Origin: Candidatus Methylomirabilota bacterium | Lineage (GTDB): Bacteria; Methylomirabilota; Methylomirabilia; Rokubacteriales; CSP1-6 | Length of the DNA: 61,589 nucleotides | NCBI GenBank assembly: GCA_035315345.1 | Contig: DATFYA010000162.1 | Span: 1 to 61,589, forward strand | Direction of reading: 5' to 3' | In this document: positions 53,076-61,589 of the stretch, in pieces | How positions within the stretch are numbered: position 1 is the stretch's first letter | How the letters are laid out: each line of letters begins with the position of its first letter | Notes under the pieces: generated by a model | What the model saw: only the letters and a program-made list of their open reading frames with translations | Told to the model about the DNA's origin: nothing | The model's database searches: none | Translations under genes and position numbers: made by a program

Positions 53076-55069
53076 CCGCGGCGCCCCGCCCGCTCCGCCT
53101 CGCCGCCCACGCGGCGGGACTCGTCGCGCTCAACGTGCTGATCTTCACGGCGTATCGCGCCCTGTTCGTGGCCTGGTTCGGCCAGCACGCGCGCGGCTCC
53201 GCGGCCGCGGTGATCTGGAGCGGGCTCCGCCTCGACGCGGCCGCGCTCGCCGCGGAGGTGGTGGCGGTCGGCCTGCTCCTCCTCGCCACCCGCCGCGCCC
53301 ACGGCTCCTGGCTCGCCGGCGCGCTGTGGACGCTCACCACGATCAACCTGCTCGTCGTCGGCATCGACCTGCTCTTCTACCACGAGCGCAACCAGCATCT
53401 CTGGGAGATGCTCTTCGCCAACCTCGCCGAGCCGCACGACCTCTGGGTGGCGCTCGAGCCGTTCCTGCTCCAGAATCCGGGCACCGTCGCGCTGATGCTG
53501 GGCCTCGTGGCCGGCCTCGCGGCGCTGGCGGTGACGCACGCGCGCCGGCTCCGCCCTCATCGCCACGACCTCTGGCGACCCTGGCCGGTGCCGGTCGGGG
53601 TGCTCGTCGGGCTCATCCTGATCGGGCTCCTGATGGGACACTGGACCACCGTGAAACGGGTCTTCCCCCACGCCAGTGTGGAGTTCGTCTGGATCTCGAG
53701 CCGCCATCAGATGGCCTTCGACGACTACGTGCTGAACCAGGCGGTGGTGAATCCGGTCTGGGACCTGCTGCACGAGTACCTGCCGGCCGCGATCACGGGC
53801 AGCCGGCCGCCCTATCGGCTCGCCGCGCGCGAGGCGCTCCCGCTCGCCCAGCGTCTGCTGGGCGTGCCCGAGGGCGACCGGCCCTACCCGCTGCTGCGCA
53901 CCGTGCGCGGCGTCGGCGGCGTCGGGATCCGCAACGTGGTGATGATCCAGGTGGAGGGCCTGGGGACCACCATGCTCGAGCACGACGAGCCGTCGGGGCC
54001 GGTGATGCCCTATGTGCGCAGCCTGATCGCCGAGGGCCTCTACTTCCCGCGCGTGTACCAGAGCTTCTTCTCCACGGACGGCGCGGTCTTCGCCACCTCG
54101 ACCGGCCTGCACTGGACCAACGCCTTCAGCGGCGGCAGCCCCCGGCTCACCGAGTCGGTGCTCGGCGCGTACTTCGCCTCGCTGCCGCGCATGACCGACG
54201 GCCACCACCGGCGCTCCTACGCCTTCTCCGGCTTTCGCCACCGCACCGCCGACTTCGTCAGCTTCGCGCGCAATCTCGGCTACCGGGCCGCCGGCTTCGA
54301 GGCCATCACCGGCCGCCTCGGTGCGCGCGCGGCCGCGGATGCGGGCCCGCTCGGCGTGCATGACGGCCCTCTGCTCCGCGAGGCCGCCGCGACGGTGACC
54401 AGGACCGCGGACGGCTTCGTCCTGTACGTGATGACCGGCACCAGCCACTCGCCCTGGGCGGTGCCCGACGGGGCGCCGATGCCGCTGGGCAACGGGCCGG
54501 TCGGCACGTTCCGCTACGTCGACGACTGCATCCGCGCGTTCGTCGAGCGGCTCCGCGCTCAGCGCGCCGACTTCGACCAGACCCTGATCGTCGTCACCGG
54601 CGATCACACCAGCATTCCGTTCGGCACCCAGCGGATCGAGCGGCTCCGCGTGCCGCTCGTGCTGGCCGGCCCGCCGATGACGCGCGCCCGCGGCCGCTGG
54701 CCCGCGCGGTCCGAGGCCGAGGTGAGCCAGGTGGACATCCTGCCGACCATCGCCACCCTGCTCGACGGGACGCGACCGTACGCGGGCATGGGGCGCAGCA
54801 TGCTCGAGCCGCGGGACCCGGACGGGGCCGGGATCATCACCAGCGACCGCACCGACACCTTCTACTTCAAGGACGGGTTCGCCCTGCGCTACGATCTCCA
54901 CTCCGGCGATGCCGATCTCTTCGCGGTCCACGGCGACGAGCTGCGGCCCACCAACCTGAGCGCCGAGCATCCCGAGGTGAGCCGGCGCCTGACGCGCGAG
55001 TTCCTCGCCCTCTACGAGACGACGGACCGGCTCATGCGCGAGAACCGGGTGTTCCCGCGCGCGCGGTGA
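53072..55069 (+). CDS. LtaS-like phosphoglycerol transferase / sulfatase-fold membrane protein
   Basis: 665 residues. Five N-terminal helices (e.g. LIFTAYRALFVAWFG, TTINLLVVGIDLLFYH, VALMLGLVAGLAALAV), then an extracytoplasmic sulfatase-fold domain from about 280: VVMIQVEGLG, the likely nucleophile Thr in SFFSTDGAVFATSTG, and the metal motif VVTGDHTSIPFG. That matches LtaS/OpgB-type enzymes, which move glycerol-phosphate from phosphatidylglycerol to a polymer or glycan. Last of the four-gene cassette; its stop overlaps the glycosylase start (GTGA). Confidence 0.83.
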   Translation: MTAAPRPLRLAAHAAGLVALNVLIFTAYRALFVAWFGQHARGSAAAVIWSGLRLDAAALAAEVVAVGLLLLATRRAHGSWLAGALWTLTTINLLVVGIDLLFYHERNQHLWEMLFANLAEPHDLWVALEPFLLQNPGTVALMLGLVAGLAALAVTHARRLRPHRHDLWRPWPVPVGVLVGLILIGLLMGHWTTVKRVFPHASVEFVWISSRHQMAFDDYVLNQAVVNPVWDLLHEYLPAAITGSRPPYRLAAREALPLAQRLLGVPEGDRPYPLLRTVRGVGGVGIRNVVMIQVEGLGTTMLEHDEPSGPVMPYVRSLIAEGLYFPRVYQSFFSTDGAVFATSTGLHWTNAFSGGSPRLTESVLGAYFASLPRMTDGHHRRSYAFSGFRHRTADFVSFARNLGYRAAGFEAITGRLGARAAADAGPLGVHDGPLLREAAATVTRTADGFVLYVMTGTSHSPWAVPDGAPMPLGNGPVGTFRYVDDCIRAFVERLRAQRADFDQTLIVVTGDHTSIPFGTQRIERLRVPLVLAGPPMTRARGRWPARSEAEVSQVDILPTIATLLDGTRPYAGMGRSMLEPRDPDGAGIITSDRTDTFYFKDGFALRYDLHSGDADLFAVHGDELRPTNLSAEHPEVSRRLTREFLALYETTDRLMRENRVFPRAR

Positions 55070-55659
55070 AGCTGCCCCGCGGGTTCTACACCGACTCCGA
55101 CGTGGTCACGGTGGCCCGCCGGCTCCTCGGGCGGCTGCTCGTGGTCCCGACGCGCGGGGGGCAGCGGGTCTCGGGCATCATCGTGGAGACCGAAGCGTAT
55201 CGCGGCCCCGAGGACCGCGCCTCCCACGCCTTCGGCGGGCGGCGGACCGCGCGCACCGAGACGATGTACGGGCGCGGCGGCACCGCGTACGTGTATTTCG
55301 TGTACGGCATGTACTACCAGTTCAACGTGGTCACCGCCGGCGCGGACGTGCCGCACGCGGTGCTGGTGCGCGCGCTGGAGCCGCTCGAGGGCGTGCCCGT
55401 CATGCGACGGCGCCGCGGCGGCGGGACCGACCGTAGCCTCACGAGCGGGCCGGGCAAGCTCTGCATCGCGCTGGGGATCGACCGCCGGCTGGACCGCGCC
55501 GATCTCCTCGGCGACCGGATCTGGATCGAGGAGGGCCGGCGCATCCCGGCGTCGCGTATCGCGAGCGGCCCGCGCGTCGGCATCGATTACGCGGAAGCCT
55601 GGGTCGACCGCCCCTGGCGCTTCTGGCTACGCGACAGCCCCTTCGTGAGCCCCGGCTGA
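55066..55659 (+). CDS. 3-methyladenine DNA glycosylase (AAG/MPG family)
   Basis: 197 residues. Removes alkylated purines. GIIVETEAYRGPEDRASHAFGG holds the catalytic Glu and the Arg/His cluster; YVYFVYGMYYQFNVVT the inserting-Tyr region; LTSGPGKLCIALGID the C-terminal motif. GTG 55066 overlaps the LtaS-like stop. It rides on the cassette but has no obvious functional link to it. Confidence 0.93.
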   Translation: MKLPRGFYTDSDVVTVARRLLGRLLVVPTRGGQRVSGIIVETEAYRGPEDRASHAFGGRRTARTETMYGRGGTAYVYFVYGMYYQFNVVTAGADVPHAVLVRALEPLEGVPVMRRRRGGGTDRSLTSGPGKLCIALGIDRRLDRADLLGDRIWIEEGRRIPASRIASGPRVGIDYAEAWVDRPWRFWLRDSPFVSPG

Positions 55660-55680
55660 GCCAGGGCGGGAATTTCGCAT

Positions 55681-56796
55681 TCAGACACGCAATCTTAGAC
55701 CAGTCCGCTGCAGCAGCCACATGAGCCCCCACCAGAGCAGCACGTAGGCCAGTGCGAAGGCCAGCGAGGCGTTGACCGGGGCAGCCCACGGCACGAAGAG
55801 ATGCGTGTAGAGCCATGCGTGCAGCCGCATGTGCTCCGGCCCCACGCGGATCAGGAGGAGCAGCCGGGCCATCGCGGTGGACAGGAAGAAGAGCGGCAGC
55901 GCGGTGAGGCCGAACAGGACGAAGGGCCCCGCCCAGCGGCGAACCCCGCGCACCTCGATCACCCAGTAGCAGAGCGCCAGGGCCAGCGCCGCGAAGCCCG
56001 ACATCATGAGGGCGTACGAGCTGGTCCACAGCGACTTGTTCACCGGGAACGAGAGCCCCCACAGCCACCCGAGCCCCGCGCCCACCACGCCCCCGACGAC
56101 CAGGCCCGACAGCAGCCGCGCCGTCGGCCGCGCCCACCGGAGCCAGTGGCCGGCCAGCACGCCCAGCAGCGTGGTGGCGGTGGCCGGCAGCGTGCTCAGG
56201 ATGCCCTCCGGGTCGTACCACTTCGAGAGCTGCCAGATGTGCCGCGGCCCGAGCACGAGCCGGTCCACGTAGCCGGCCAGGTTGCCGGCCGGGCTCAGGT
56301 CTCCGGCCACCTGGCCGGGCGCGGCGACGCGCGTCATCAGCAGCCAGTAGCCGACGAGGAGGGCGCCGGCCACGATCGCCTGGACCCGCCAGCCCCGGGT
56401 CCCGCCGCCCAGGAGGAAGAGCAGCGCGGCCAGCAGGTAGCAGAGGGCGATGCGCTGGAGCACGCCCGGGATGCGGAGGGTCGAGAGCTGGAAGAACGGC
56501 TGCGCGTGCAGCAGCAGGCCCAGGGCGAAGATCACGGCCGAGCGGCGCACCACGCGCGCCACCAGTCCGCCCGCGCCGGCCTCGAGCCGCGGGCCGAGGG
56601 CGAGCGGGATCGCCACGCCGACGATGAACAGGAAGAACGGGAAGATCATGTCGGTGGGCGTGAAGCCGTGCCATTCGGCGTGACGCAGCGGCGGGTACAC
56701 CGCGCTCCAGGTGCCCGGATTGTTGACGAGCACCATCGCGGCCACCGTCAGGCCGCGCAGCGCATCCACCGACGGCAGGCGTGGGGCCACGCTCAC
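55681..56796 (-). CDS. DUF5009/HGSNAT-like membrane acetyltransferase
   Basis: 371 residues with about ten helices. SVDALRGLTVAAMVLVNNPGTW and FTPTDMIFPFFLFIVGVAIPLAL are the family marks of heparan-alpha-glucosaminide acetyltransferase-type proteins; SKWYDPEGILSTLPATATTLLGVLAG is the mid-region signature. It would transfer acetyl from cytoplasmic acetyl-CoA to an external amino sugar. ATG 56796 lies 18 bp after the SDR stop, so it is the third gene of the Rieske-SDR transcript. Confidence 0.82.
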   Translation of the reverse strand: MSVAPRLPSVDALRGLTVAAMVLVNNPGTWSAVYPPLRHAEWHGFTPTDMIFPFFLFIVGVAIPLALGPRLEAGAGGLVARVVRRSAVIFALGLLLHAQPFFQLSTLRIPGVLQRIALCYLLAALLFLLGGGTRGWRVQAIVAGALLVGYWLLMTRVAAPGQVAGDLSPAGNLAGYVDRLVLGPRHIWQLSKWYDPEGILSTLPATATTLLGVLAGHWLRWARPTARLLSGLVVGGVVGAGLGWLWGLSFPVNKSLWTSSYALMMSGFAALALALCYWVIEVRGVRRWAGPFVLFGLTALPLFFLSTAMARLLLLIRVGPEHMRLHAWLYTHLFVPWAAPVNASLAFALAYVLLWWGLMWLLQRTGLRLRV

Positions 56797-56814
56797 GGCA
56801 GGCTCACGCGCCCG

Positions 56815-57588
56815 TCACAGGATCGAGCGCCCCGCATCCACCATCAAGGTGGCGCCGGTGATGAACGACGAATCGTCCGAGGCGAGGAACAGGATCGGGT
56901 GCGCCACCTCGCGCGGCTCGGCCCAGCGGCCGAGCAGGTTGTCCTTGGTGCGCTGTCCGCGCAGCGTCGTCTCGGACACGCCCTGGCTCGCGGCGCGGCG
57001 GATGTGGTAGGGCGTGATCGTGCCGCCCGGGCACACCGCATTCACGCGCACCCGGTGCGGCGCCTCCTCCACCGCGAGGGCCCGCGTGAAGCCCAGCACC
57101 GCCGCCTTGGTGGTGTCGTACTGGCCCATCCCGGTCCGTCCCATGAGCCCGTACACCGACGAGACGTTGACGATGGTACCGCGCCCCGACGCGCGGAGCG
57201 CGGGCAGTGCGGCCCGGCAGCAGTGCGCGGTGCCGAGCACGTTGACGCCGATGATGCGCTCCCAGTCCGCCGCGCTCGCCTGAGCCAGCGGGGCGTAGAC
57301 GCGAACCCCCGCCACGTTGACCAGGGTGTGCAGCGCGCCGAGATCTCTCACCGCCTCGTCGACCAGGCGGCCGGCCTCGGACTCGGCGCTCACGTCACCC
57401 ACCAGCGCGACGACCCGCGCCGGGGTCGCGCCGCGAATGCGCTCGGCGGCCTCGGCCACCGCGGTGGCGTCGGTGTCCAGCAGCGCCACGGCGGCGCCCT
57501 CCTCGGCGAAGAGCCGCCCGGTCGCCTCGCCGATGCCGCCGCCCCCGCCGGTGACGAGAGCGACCCGGCCCGCCATGCGGCCCGGCAT
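56815..57588 (-). CDS. Short-chain dehydrogenase/reductase
   Basis: 257 residues. Nucleotide loop ALVTGGGGGIGEATGRLFA, Asp after strand 2 (LLDTDATAV) favouring NAD, NVAGVRVYAPLA, catalytic Ser in NVSSVYG and Tyr/Lys in QYDTTKAAV, then VNAVCPGGTITP. A complete classical SDR. ATG 57588 follows the Rieske gene by 23 bp. Substrate unknown; operon with an oxygenase suggests oxidation of a hydroxylated product. Confidence 0.88.
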   Translation of the reverse strand: MPGRMAGRVALVTGGGGGIGEATGRLFAEEGAAVALLDTDATAVAEAAERIRGATPARVVALVGDVSAESEAGRLVDEAVRDLGALHTLVNVAGVRVYAPLAQASAADWERIIGVNVLGTAHCCRAALPALRASGRGTIVNVSSVYGLMGRTGMGQYDTTKAAVLGFTRALAVEEAPHRVRVNAVCPGGTITPYHIRRAASQGVSETTLRGQRTKDNLLGRWAEPREVAHPILFLASDDSSFITGATLMVDAGRSIL

Positions 57589-57611
57589 GCGAGGCTCCGA
57601 AGCCGTCGCGC

Positions 57612-58937
57612 TCAGACGAGCGTCAGCTGATCTCCGGCGCGCACCAGGACCCGGGCGCGGGCGCCCTCGATCCAGCTCTCCCCGGGGGCCAGCACGACGG
57701 AGGTGGAGCGCACGAGGAAGGAGCGCGGGTTGGAGCCCGGCGCGGGGGTGCGCTGATCGCGAAGCGCGCGGGCCGCGGCCATCAGCCGCCGGCGCACGTG
57801 GATGATGGCGCTGTCGCTCGAGCCCAGCCGCTCCTGGCTCCGGTCCACGATCGCGCCCTGGCTCTCCTGCACCGCCTGGTCCTGCACCCCGAAGCCCGGG
57901 ATGCCGCAGTACATGCGGGTGCGGTGCGCCTCCCAGTCCATGAAGTAGTCGTTGTCGCGGTTGGCGGCGGTGCGCACGTCGCCGTAGGGCTCCGAGGTGG
58001 CGGGCGCGTAGTCGCAGACGTGCGCCCCCTTGCCCTCGATGTGCAGCGCGATCTCCTCGCGGGTGAGCCGGCGATCCGGATGCCACGTCACCATCCAGTT
58101 CACCACGTGGGTGTCGTCCATCGGCACCCAGATGTGCGACTGCACCACCCGCTCGTCGAGGTCGGTGGGCGGCATCGTGTAGAACGGGAGCAGGAACTGG
58201 GTGATGCGCCAGTACCACCGCCCGTCCGGGTTGGTGCGGCGCGCGCCGATGAGCACCCCGTAGTCGGTGTCCACCACCTCGAAGCGCGGGGCCCGATCGC
58301 CGGTGGAGACCGCCGCGCCGACTCCGAAGCTCACCCGGTCCATGTCCTCGGTGACCGCGCGGTCGCGGTGGTCGATCGGGGCATGCAGAAACGAGATGTG
58401 GCTCGAGTCGATGCCGCCCTCGAGCGCCTGGAACCAGTTGCAATCCTGCACGCGACGCGAGAGGAAGGTGTGGCCCTCGGGCAGCAGCGTGAACTCCAGC
58501 TCCGGCAGGGGCGGTGGCGGGCTCGCCGCGCCCATATACGCCCAGACGACTCCGCCCTTCTCGACACACGGATACGCGGTGTGGGTCACCTTGCCCGCGA
58601 AGCTCGATTCGGGCGGCTCGCTCGGCATCTCCAGGCACTGGCCGTCGAGGCCGAACCTCCAGCCGTGATAGGCGCAGCGCATCCCGCTCTCCTCGACGCG
58701 CCCGTAGTAGAACGACGCCGAGCGATGCGGGCAGAACTCGCCGATCAGGCCGGCGCGGCCGCTGGTGCCGCGGAACACGATCAGCCGCTCGCCCAGCAGC
58801 ATCACGCGCTTGACGCGACCGCCCGGGAGCAGCTCCTTCGACTCCACCACTGGCATCCAGTACTCGCGCAGCAGGGCGCCCATCGCGGTCCCCGGCCCGG
58901 TCCTGGTCAGCAGCTCGTTGTCCTCGCGGCTCAGCAT
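57612..58937 (-). CDS. Rieske ring-hydroxylating oxygenase, alpha-subunit type
   Basis: 441 residues. Rieske domain at about 65-110: CPHRSASFYYGRVEESGMRCAYHGW gives both Cys and both His. Catalytic domain near 170-420: ALEGGIDSSHISFLHAPIDH has the Asp/His of the mononuclear iron site. Resembles the phthalate-dioxygenase-like, single-component oxygenases. ATG 58937 has GAGAGGGGAG before it. A frame reaching 60053 is antisense to the enoyl-CoA hydratase-like gene and is rejected. Substrate unknown; no reductase or ferredoxin gene is adjacent. Confidence 0.9.
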   Translation of the reverse strand: MLSREDNELLTRTGPGTAMGALLREYWMPVVESKELLPGGRVKRVMLLGERLIVFRGTSGRAGLIGEFCPHRSASFYYGRVEESGMRCAYHGWRFGLDGQCLEMPSEPPESSFAGKVTHTAYPCVEKGGVVWAYMGAASPPPPLPELEFTLLPEGHTFLSRRVQDCNWFQALEGGIDSSHISFLHAPIDHRDRAVTEDMDRVSFGVGAAVSTGDRAPRFEVVDTDYGVLIGARRTNPDGRWYWRITQFLLPFYTMPPTDLDERVVQSHIWVPMDDTHVVNWMVTWHPDRRLTREEIALHIEGKGAHVCDYAPATSEPYGDVRTAANRDNDYFMDWEAHRTRMYCGIPGFGVQDQAVQESQGAIVDRSQERLGSSDSAIIHVRRRLMAAARALRDQRTPAPGSNPRSFLVRSTSVVLAPGESWIEGARARVLVRAGDQLTLV

Positions 58938-59063
58938 CGCGCTCCCCTCTCTCGTCGCCCGCAGCGCGGCGACGCGCTGAGCGTAGCATGCGGCCCGGCG
59001 CGCGGGCCAGTTGCGCCGCGCACCGCGACCCTGTCCTTCCGCGCCGGGGAGCGGCCGACGCCT

Positions 59064-59092
59064 TGACACCGCCAAGGCCGGCCCGTACGCTC
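59064..59092 (+). promoter_or_regulatory. Sigma-70-type promoter of the ECH-like gene
   Basis: TTGACA (59064-59069), 17-bp spacer, TACGCT (59087-59092). Start codon at 59148. Confidence 0.6.
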
Positions 59093-59147
59093 CGGGCGCG
59101 ATGCGGAGGAACGCGATGGCGATGCGAACGCGACGCCGGGCGACGGC

Positions 59148-59900
59148 ATGAGCGCGGTCGCGCTCGAGATCGACCCGCCGGTCGCCCGCATCACCCTGAA
59201 CCGCCCCGAGGTCCTCAACGCGGGCGATCCGGGCTGGGTCGCCGAGCTGACCGACGCGGTGGCGCAGGTGGCGGCCGCGGGCGAGCGCCTGCGCGTGGCC
59301 GTCGTCACCGGAGCGGGACGCGCGTTCTCCACCGGGGTCGATCTCAAGGCCCTCGCGGCCGGCGCCATGACCCTGCCCCACTTCCTGGCCTGGGAGGACG
59401 CGATGACCGCCATCGAGCGGATGCCGGTGCCCTTCATCGCGGCGATCAACGGCCACTGCCTGGGCGGCGGGCTGCAGCTCGCCCTGGTGTGCGACTACCG
59501 CATCGCGAGCGCCGAGGCGTCGATCGGGCTGCCCGCGGTGAAGGAATGCCTCATCCCGTCCATGGCGCTCTATCGCCTGCCGCGACTCATCGGTGCGGCG
59601 CGGGCCGCCGAGCTGATCATCACCGGCGCGCCGATCTCGGCGGCGCGCGCGGAGGAGTACGGCCTGGTCCACCGCGTGGTGCCGCCGATCGACTTCGCGC
59701 GCGAGGTCGACGAGTGCGTCGAGCGGTTCCTGACGCTGCCGCGCACCAGCGTGGCCTGGAGCAAGCGGCTGATGGCGCGCGCCTTCGACCTCGACTTCGA
59801 CGCGTTCCGGCGGCAGATGGAGGCGGGCTTCGCCGAGTGCCTGGCCTCGCCGGAGCACCGGGCGGCCATGGACGAGCTGCGGCATCGCCGGCGAGGCTGA
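59148..59900 (+). CDS. Enoyl-CoA hydratase/isomerase-family protein lacking both catalytic Glu
   Basis: 250 residues of the crotonase fold: ITLNRPEVLNA, GAGRAFSTGVDLKALA (first oxyanion turn), INGHCLGGGLQLALVCDYRIA (second), and SIGLPAVKECLIPSMALYRL. In hydratases the second turn ends GGGCEL and the next strand carries GQPE; here those Glu are Gln (GGGLQL) and Ala (GLPA). A normal hydratase reaction is therefore unlikely. Followed 14 bp later by the MetE-like gene. Actual reaction unknown. Confidence 0.87.
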   Translation: MSAVALEIDPPVARITLNRPEVLNAGDPGWVAELTDAVAQVAAAGERLRVAVVTGAGRAFSTGVDLKALAAGAMTLPHFLAWEDAMTAIERMPVPFIAAINGHCLGGGLQLALVCDYRIASAEASIGLPAVKECLIPSMALYRLPRLIGAARAAELIITGAPISAARAEEYGLVHRVVPPIDFAREVDECVERFLTLPRTSVAWSKRLMARAFDLDFDAFRRQMEAGFAECLASPEHRAAMDELRHRRRG

Positions 59901-59913
59901 GAGGACGCGCTCC

Positions 59914-60936
59914 GTGCCCGCGACCCGCCCGGTGCTCCCCACCTCGGTCATCGGCAGCCACGGCCTGCCCGGCTGGCTCTGGCTCGCGCGGGAGGCGCTG
60001 CAGGCCGGCCGCCTCGGCGCCACCGACGTGCGCGAGGTCATGGAGGACGCCACGCAGGTGGCCCTGCTGGATCAGGAGCGCGCCGGGCTGGACGTGCTGA
60101 CCACCGGCGAGATGGGTCGCGTGCGCTTCATCATCGGCTTCTACGACCATCTGCGCGGCATTCGAGCCCTCGAGGAGCCGCGGCGGATCGGCCAGCCCCA
60201 CTGGGACACCAACACGCCCTTCCAGGTGGTCGAGCGCGTCACCGCGCCCGCCGGCCTCGGCATCGTGGAGGAGTTCAAGATCGCCCGCTCGCTGACGCGG
60301 CGGCCGCTGAAGGCGACCGTGCCCGGGCCCTACACCCTGATGTTTCCGCTGCGGGTCGGCGGACCCTATCGCGACCGTGACACGCTGCTCGCCGATCTGG
60401 TGGGCATCGTCAACGCGGAGTGCCGCGCGCTGGTCGACGCGGGCGCCGACTTCATCCAGATCGACGAGCCGCACAGCGGCATGTACGCGGGCACCGCGCC
60501 GCAGTTCGCCCTCGGCGTGAATCGGGCGGTCGAGGGCGTGCGGGCCAAGATCGCGGTGCACGTCTGCTTCGGTAATCTCTACGGCCGGCCCTTCCAGCCG
60601 GTGCGCAGCTATCGCAACGTGTACCCGGCGCTGCACGAGCTGACCGCCTCGCAGATCGTGCTCGAGTACGCCAACCGGGGGATGGACGACCTGCCGATGT
60701 GGAAGGAGTTTCCGACCGATAAGGAGCTGGGCGCCGGGGTCATCGACGTGAAGGCGTTCAAGGCCGAGACGGCCGAAGAGGTCGCGGAGCGGATCCGTGT
60801 GCTCCTGCGCTACGTCGCACCCGACAAGCTCTGGCTCAATCCCGACTGCGGCTTCTGGGAGACCCCGCGCTGGGCCACTCGCCTCAAGATGGCCGCCCTC
60901 GTCGAGGGCACCCGCCTCGTCCGCGCCGAGCTCTAG
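59914..60936 (+). CDS. MetE C-terminal-type zinc methyltransferase
   Basis: 340 residues, GTG start. The fold of the cobalamin-independent methionine synthase catalytic half. Zinc ligands: His and Cys in AVHVCFGNLYG and Cys in LNPDCGFWETP; the substrate Asp/Glu in FIQIDEPHSGM. It lacks the N-terminal half that binds folate, so it probably accepts methyl from another donor, like the short archaeal-type or MetE-like proteins. Start overlaps no neighbour; converges on the LLM gene. Confidence 0.87.
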   Translation: MPATRPVLPTSVIGSHGLPGWLWLAREALQAGRLGATDVREVMEDATQVALLDQERAGLDVLTTGEMGRVRFIIGFYDHLRGIRALEEPRRIGQPHWDTNTPFQVVERVTAPAGLGIVEEFKIARSLTRRPLKATVPGPYTLMFPLRVGGPYRDRDTLLADLVGIVNAECRALVDAGADFIQIDEPHSGMYAGTAPQFALGVNRAVEGVRAKIAVHVCFGNLYGRPFQPVRSYRNVYPALHELTASQIVLEYANRGMDDLPMWKEFPTDKELGAGVIDVKAFKAETAEEVAERIRVLLRYVAPDKLWLNPDCGFWETPRWATRLKMAALVEGTRLVRAEL

Positions 60937-60987
60937 GCACGAGATCCCGCCGCGACGAAATGTCGTAATGCAAGACCTGACCCCAGC

Positions 60988-61589
60988 CTAGCAGGCGCGG
61001 AGGAGGGTGAGGTGGTCGTCGGCGGTGTCCTGGGCGACGATGGCACGGAGGACGATCTCGTCGACGGCGCCGCGCCACGCGGCCAGCGCGGTGGCGATGG
61101 CCTCGGCTGACGTGGCCGCGATGGCGGTGTCCACCGGCTTGACGCCCATGCGATCGAAATGGGCGCCGTACGCGGGGATCCCCGCGTAGCGCCCGCCCTC
61201 GTCCGCGAGCCGCTCGGCCGCCGCCGCGCCCAGCGCCACGCGCACATAGGCGTAGGTGCGCGGGACCGGGCGGCCGGCCGCCTTCGCCCCCGCCGCGACC
61301 AGCTCGGCCGAGCGACGTGCGTACTCCGGGGTGAGCCAGTTGAACAGCACGCCGTCGGCCACCTCGCCGGCCAGCTGACACATCCGCGGGCCGAGCGCGG
61401 CCACGATCACGCGGGTGGCGAGGCGCGCGCGCAGCGCGGCCACGCCCTCCCGCACGCGCGCGAGCGAGCGCGGATTCGGGCTGCCCACGCCGAGCAGGAG
61501 CCGCGCCGCGGGCAATCCGTGCTGCTTCACGCCGTCGACGATGCTCTCCGGGCCGCGCGTGTGCAGCGGGATCACGCCCACGCCCAGAT
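60988..61589 (-). CDS. LLM-class (F420/FMN) oxidoreductase, N-terminus outside window
   Basis: The last 200 or so residues of a luciferase-like TIM-barrel enzyme: LGVGVIPLHTRGPESI, LLLGVGSPNPRSL, RVIVAALGPRMCQLAGEVADGVLFNWLTPEY, RTYAYVRVALG. LGVGS and the GEVADGVLFNW segment are typical of LLM enzymes that use F420 or FMN. GTG 61581 is internal: the frame remains open to the last base, so the start lies beyond 61589. Confidence 0.87.
   Translation of the reverse strand, partial: LGVGVIPLHTRGPESIVDGVKQHGLPAARLLLGVGSPNPRSLARVREGVAALRARLATRVIVAALGPRMCQLAGEVADGVLFNWLTPEYARRSAELVAAGAKAAGRPVPRTYAYVRVALGAAAAERLADEGGRYAGIPAYGAHFDRMGVKPVDTAIAATSAEAIATALAAWRGAVDEIVLRAIVAQDTADDHLTLLRAC

Overview
This is a very GC-rich bacterial chromosomal segment (about 70% G+C by eye) with closely packed genes, many joined by ATGA or GTGA overlaps. 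Diderm features (a TPR/beta-barrel protein, MlaC, lipoproteins, a UB2H-type PBP1b-like protein), small zinc-ribbon and DRRRGERR proteins, an F420-type LLM oxidoreductase and the GlgE/Tre gene set together suggest Candidatus Rokubacteria/Methylomirabilota or a related soil lineage. That placement is inference. I saw no rRNA, tRNA, CRISPR array, insertion sequence or phage.

Layout. 1-5.4 kb: two secreted paralogues (at least one with a FecR domain) facing a TPR/beta-barrel protein. 5.5-11.9 kb: M20 peptidase, then pgl, rpiA, a GH63-like glucosidase and a DUF2064 transferase. 12.0-12.5 kb: an OsmC-family gene with an in-frame UGA where the catalytic Cys belongs and a SECIS-like hairpin behind it (candidate selenoprotein). 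12.5-20.4 kb: M23 peptidase and bactofilin, lipoprotein and pckG, small regulators, CBS protein, a decayed gene, a CheY-like regulator. 20.7-33.4 kb: mreB, an iron alcohol dehydrogenase, FAD oxidoreductase, PilZ protein, an envelope operon (BON-like protein, mlaC, small secreted protein, PBP1), an ANTAR regulator, a SPOR-like protein, an NtrC-type sigma-54 activator, PPC-domain protein and PsiE. 33.6-48.6 kb: a trehalose/alpha-glucan island (treY, treZ, glgM-like, DUF5752, TreT-like, GT-A transferase, glgE, treS, maltokinase). 48.6-49.9 kb: small envelope proteins and a strong terminator. 50-55.7 kb: AMP ligase, carrier protein, MBOAT-like protein and LtaS-like sulfatase-fold protein (a Dlt/LTA-like cassette), then a 3-methyladenine glycosylase. 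55.7-61.6 kb: DUF5009 membrane protein, SDR and Rieske oxygenase facing an enoyl-CoA hydratase-like protein, a MetE-like protein and an LLM oxidoreductase cut by the window end.

Main themes. (1) Twelve sites resembling a sigma-54 promoter (TGGCAC-N5-TTGC) lie in front of mostly cell-envelope genes. Five match all ten bases. Several have palindromes 75-135 bp upstream, where enhancer sites usually sit. An orphan NtrC-family activator is in the same window. This looks like a sigma-54 envelope regulon. (2) The OsmC selenoprotein. (3) A Dlt-like acylation cassette paired with an LtaS-like enzyme in a probable diderm. (4) Four routes to trehalose or maltose-1-phosphate in one block, with a DUF5752-GT4-GT-A trio of unknown product.
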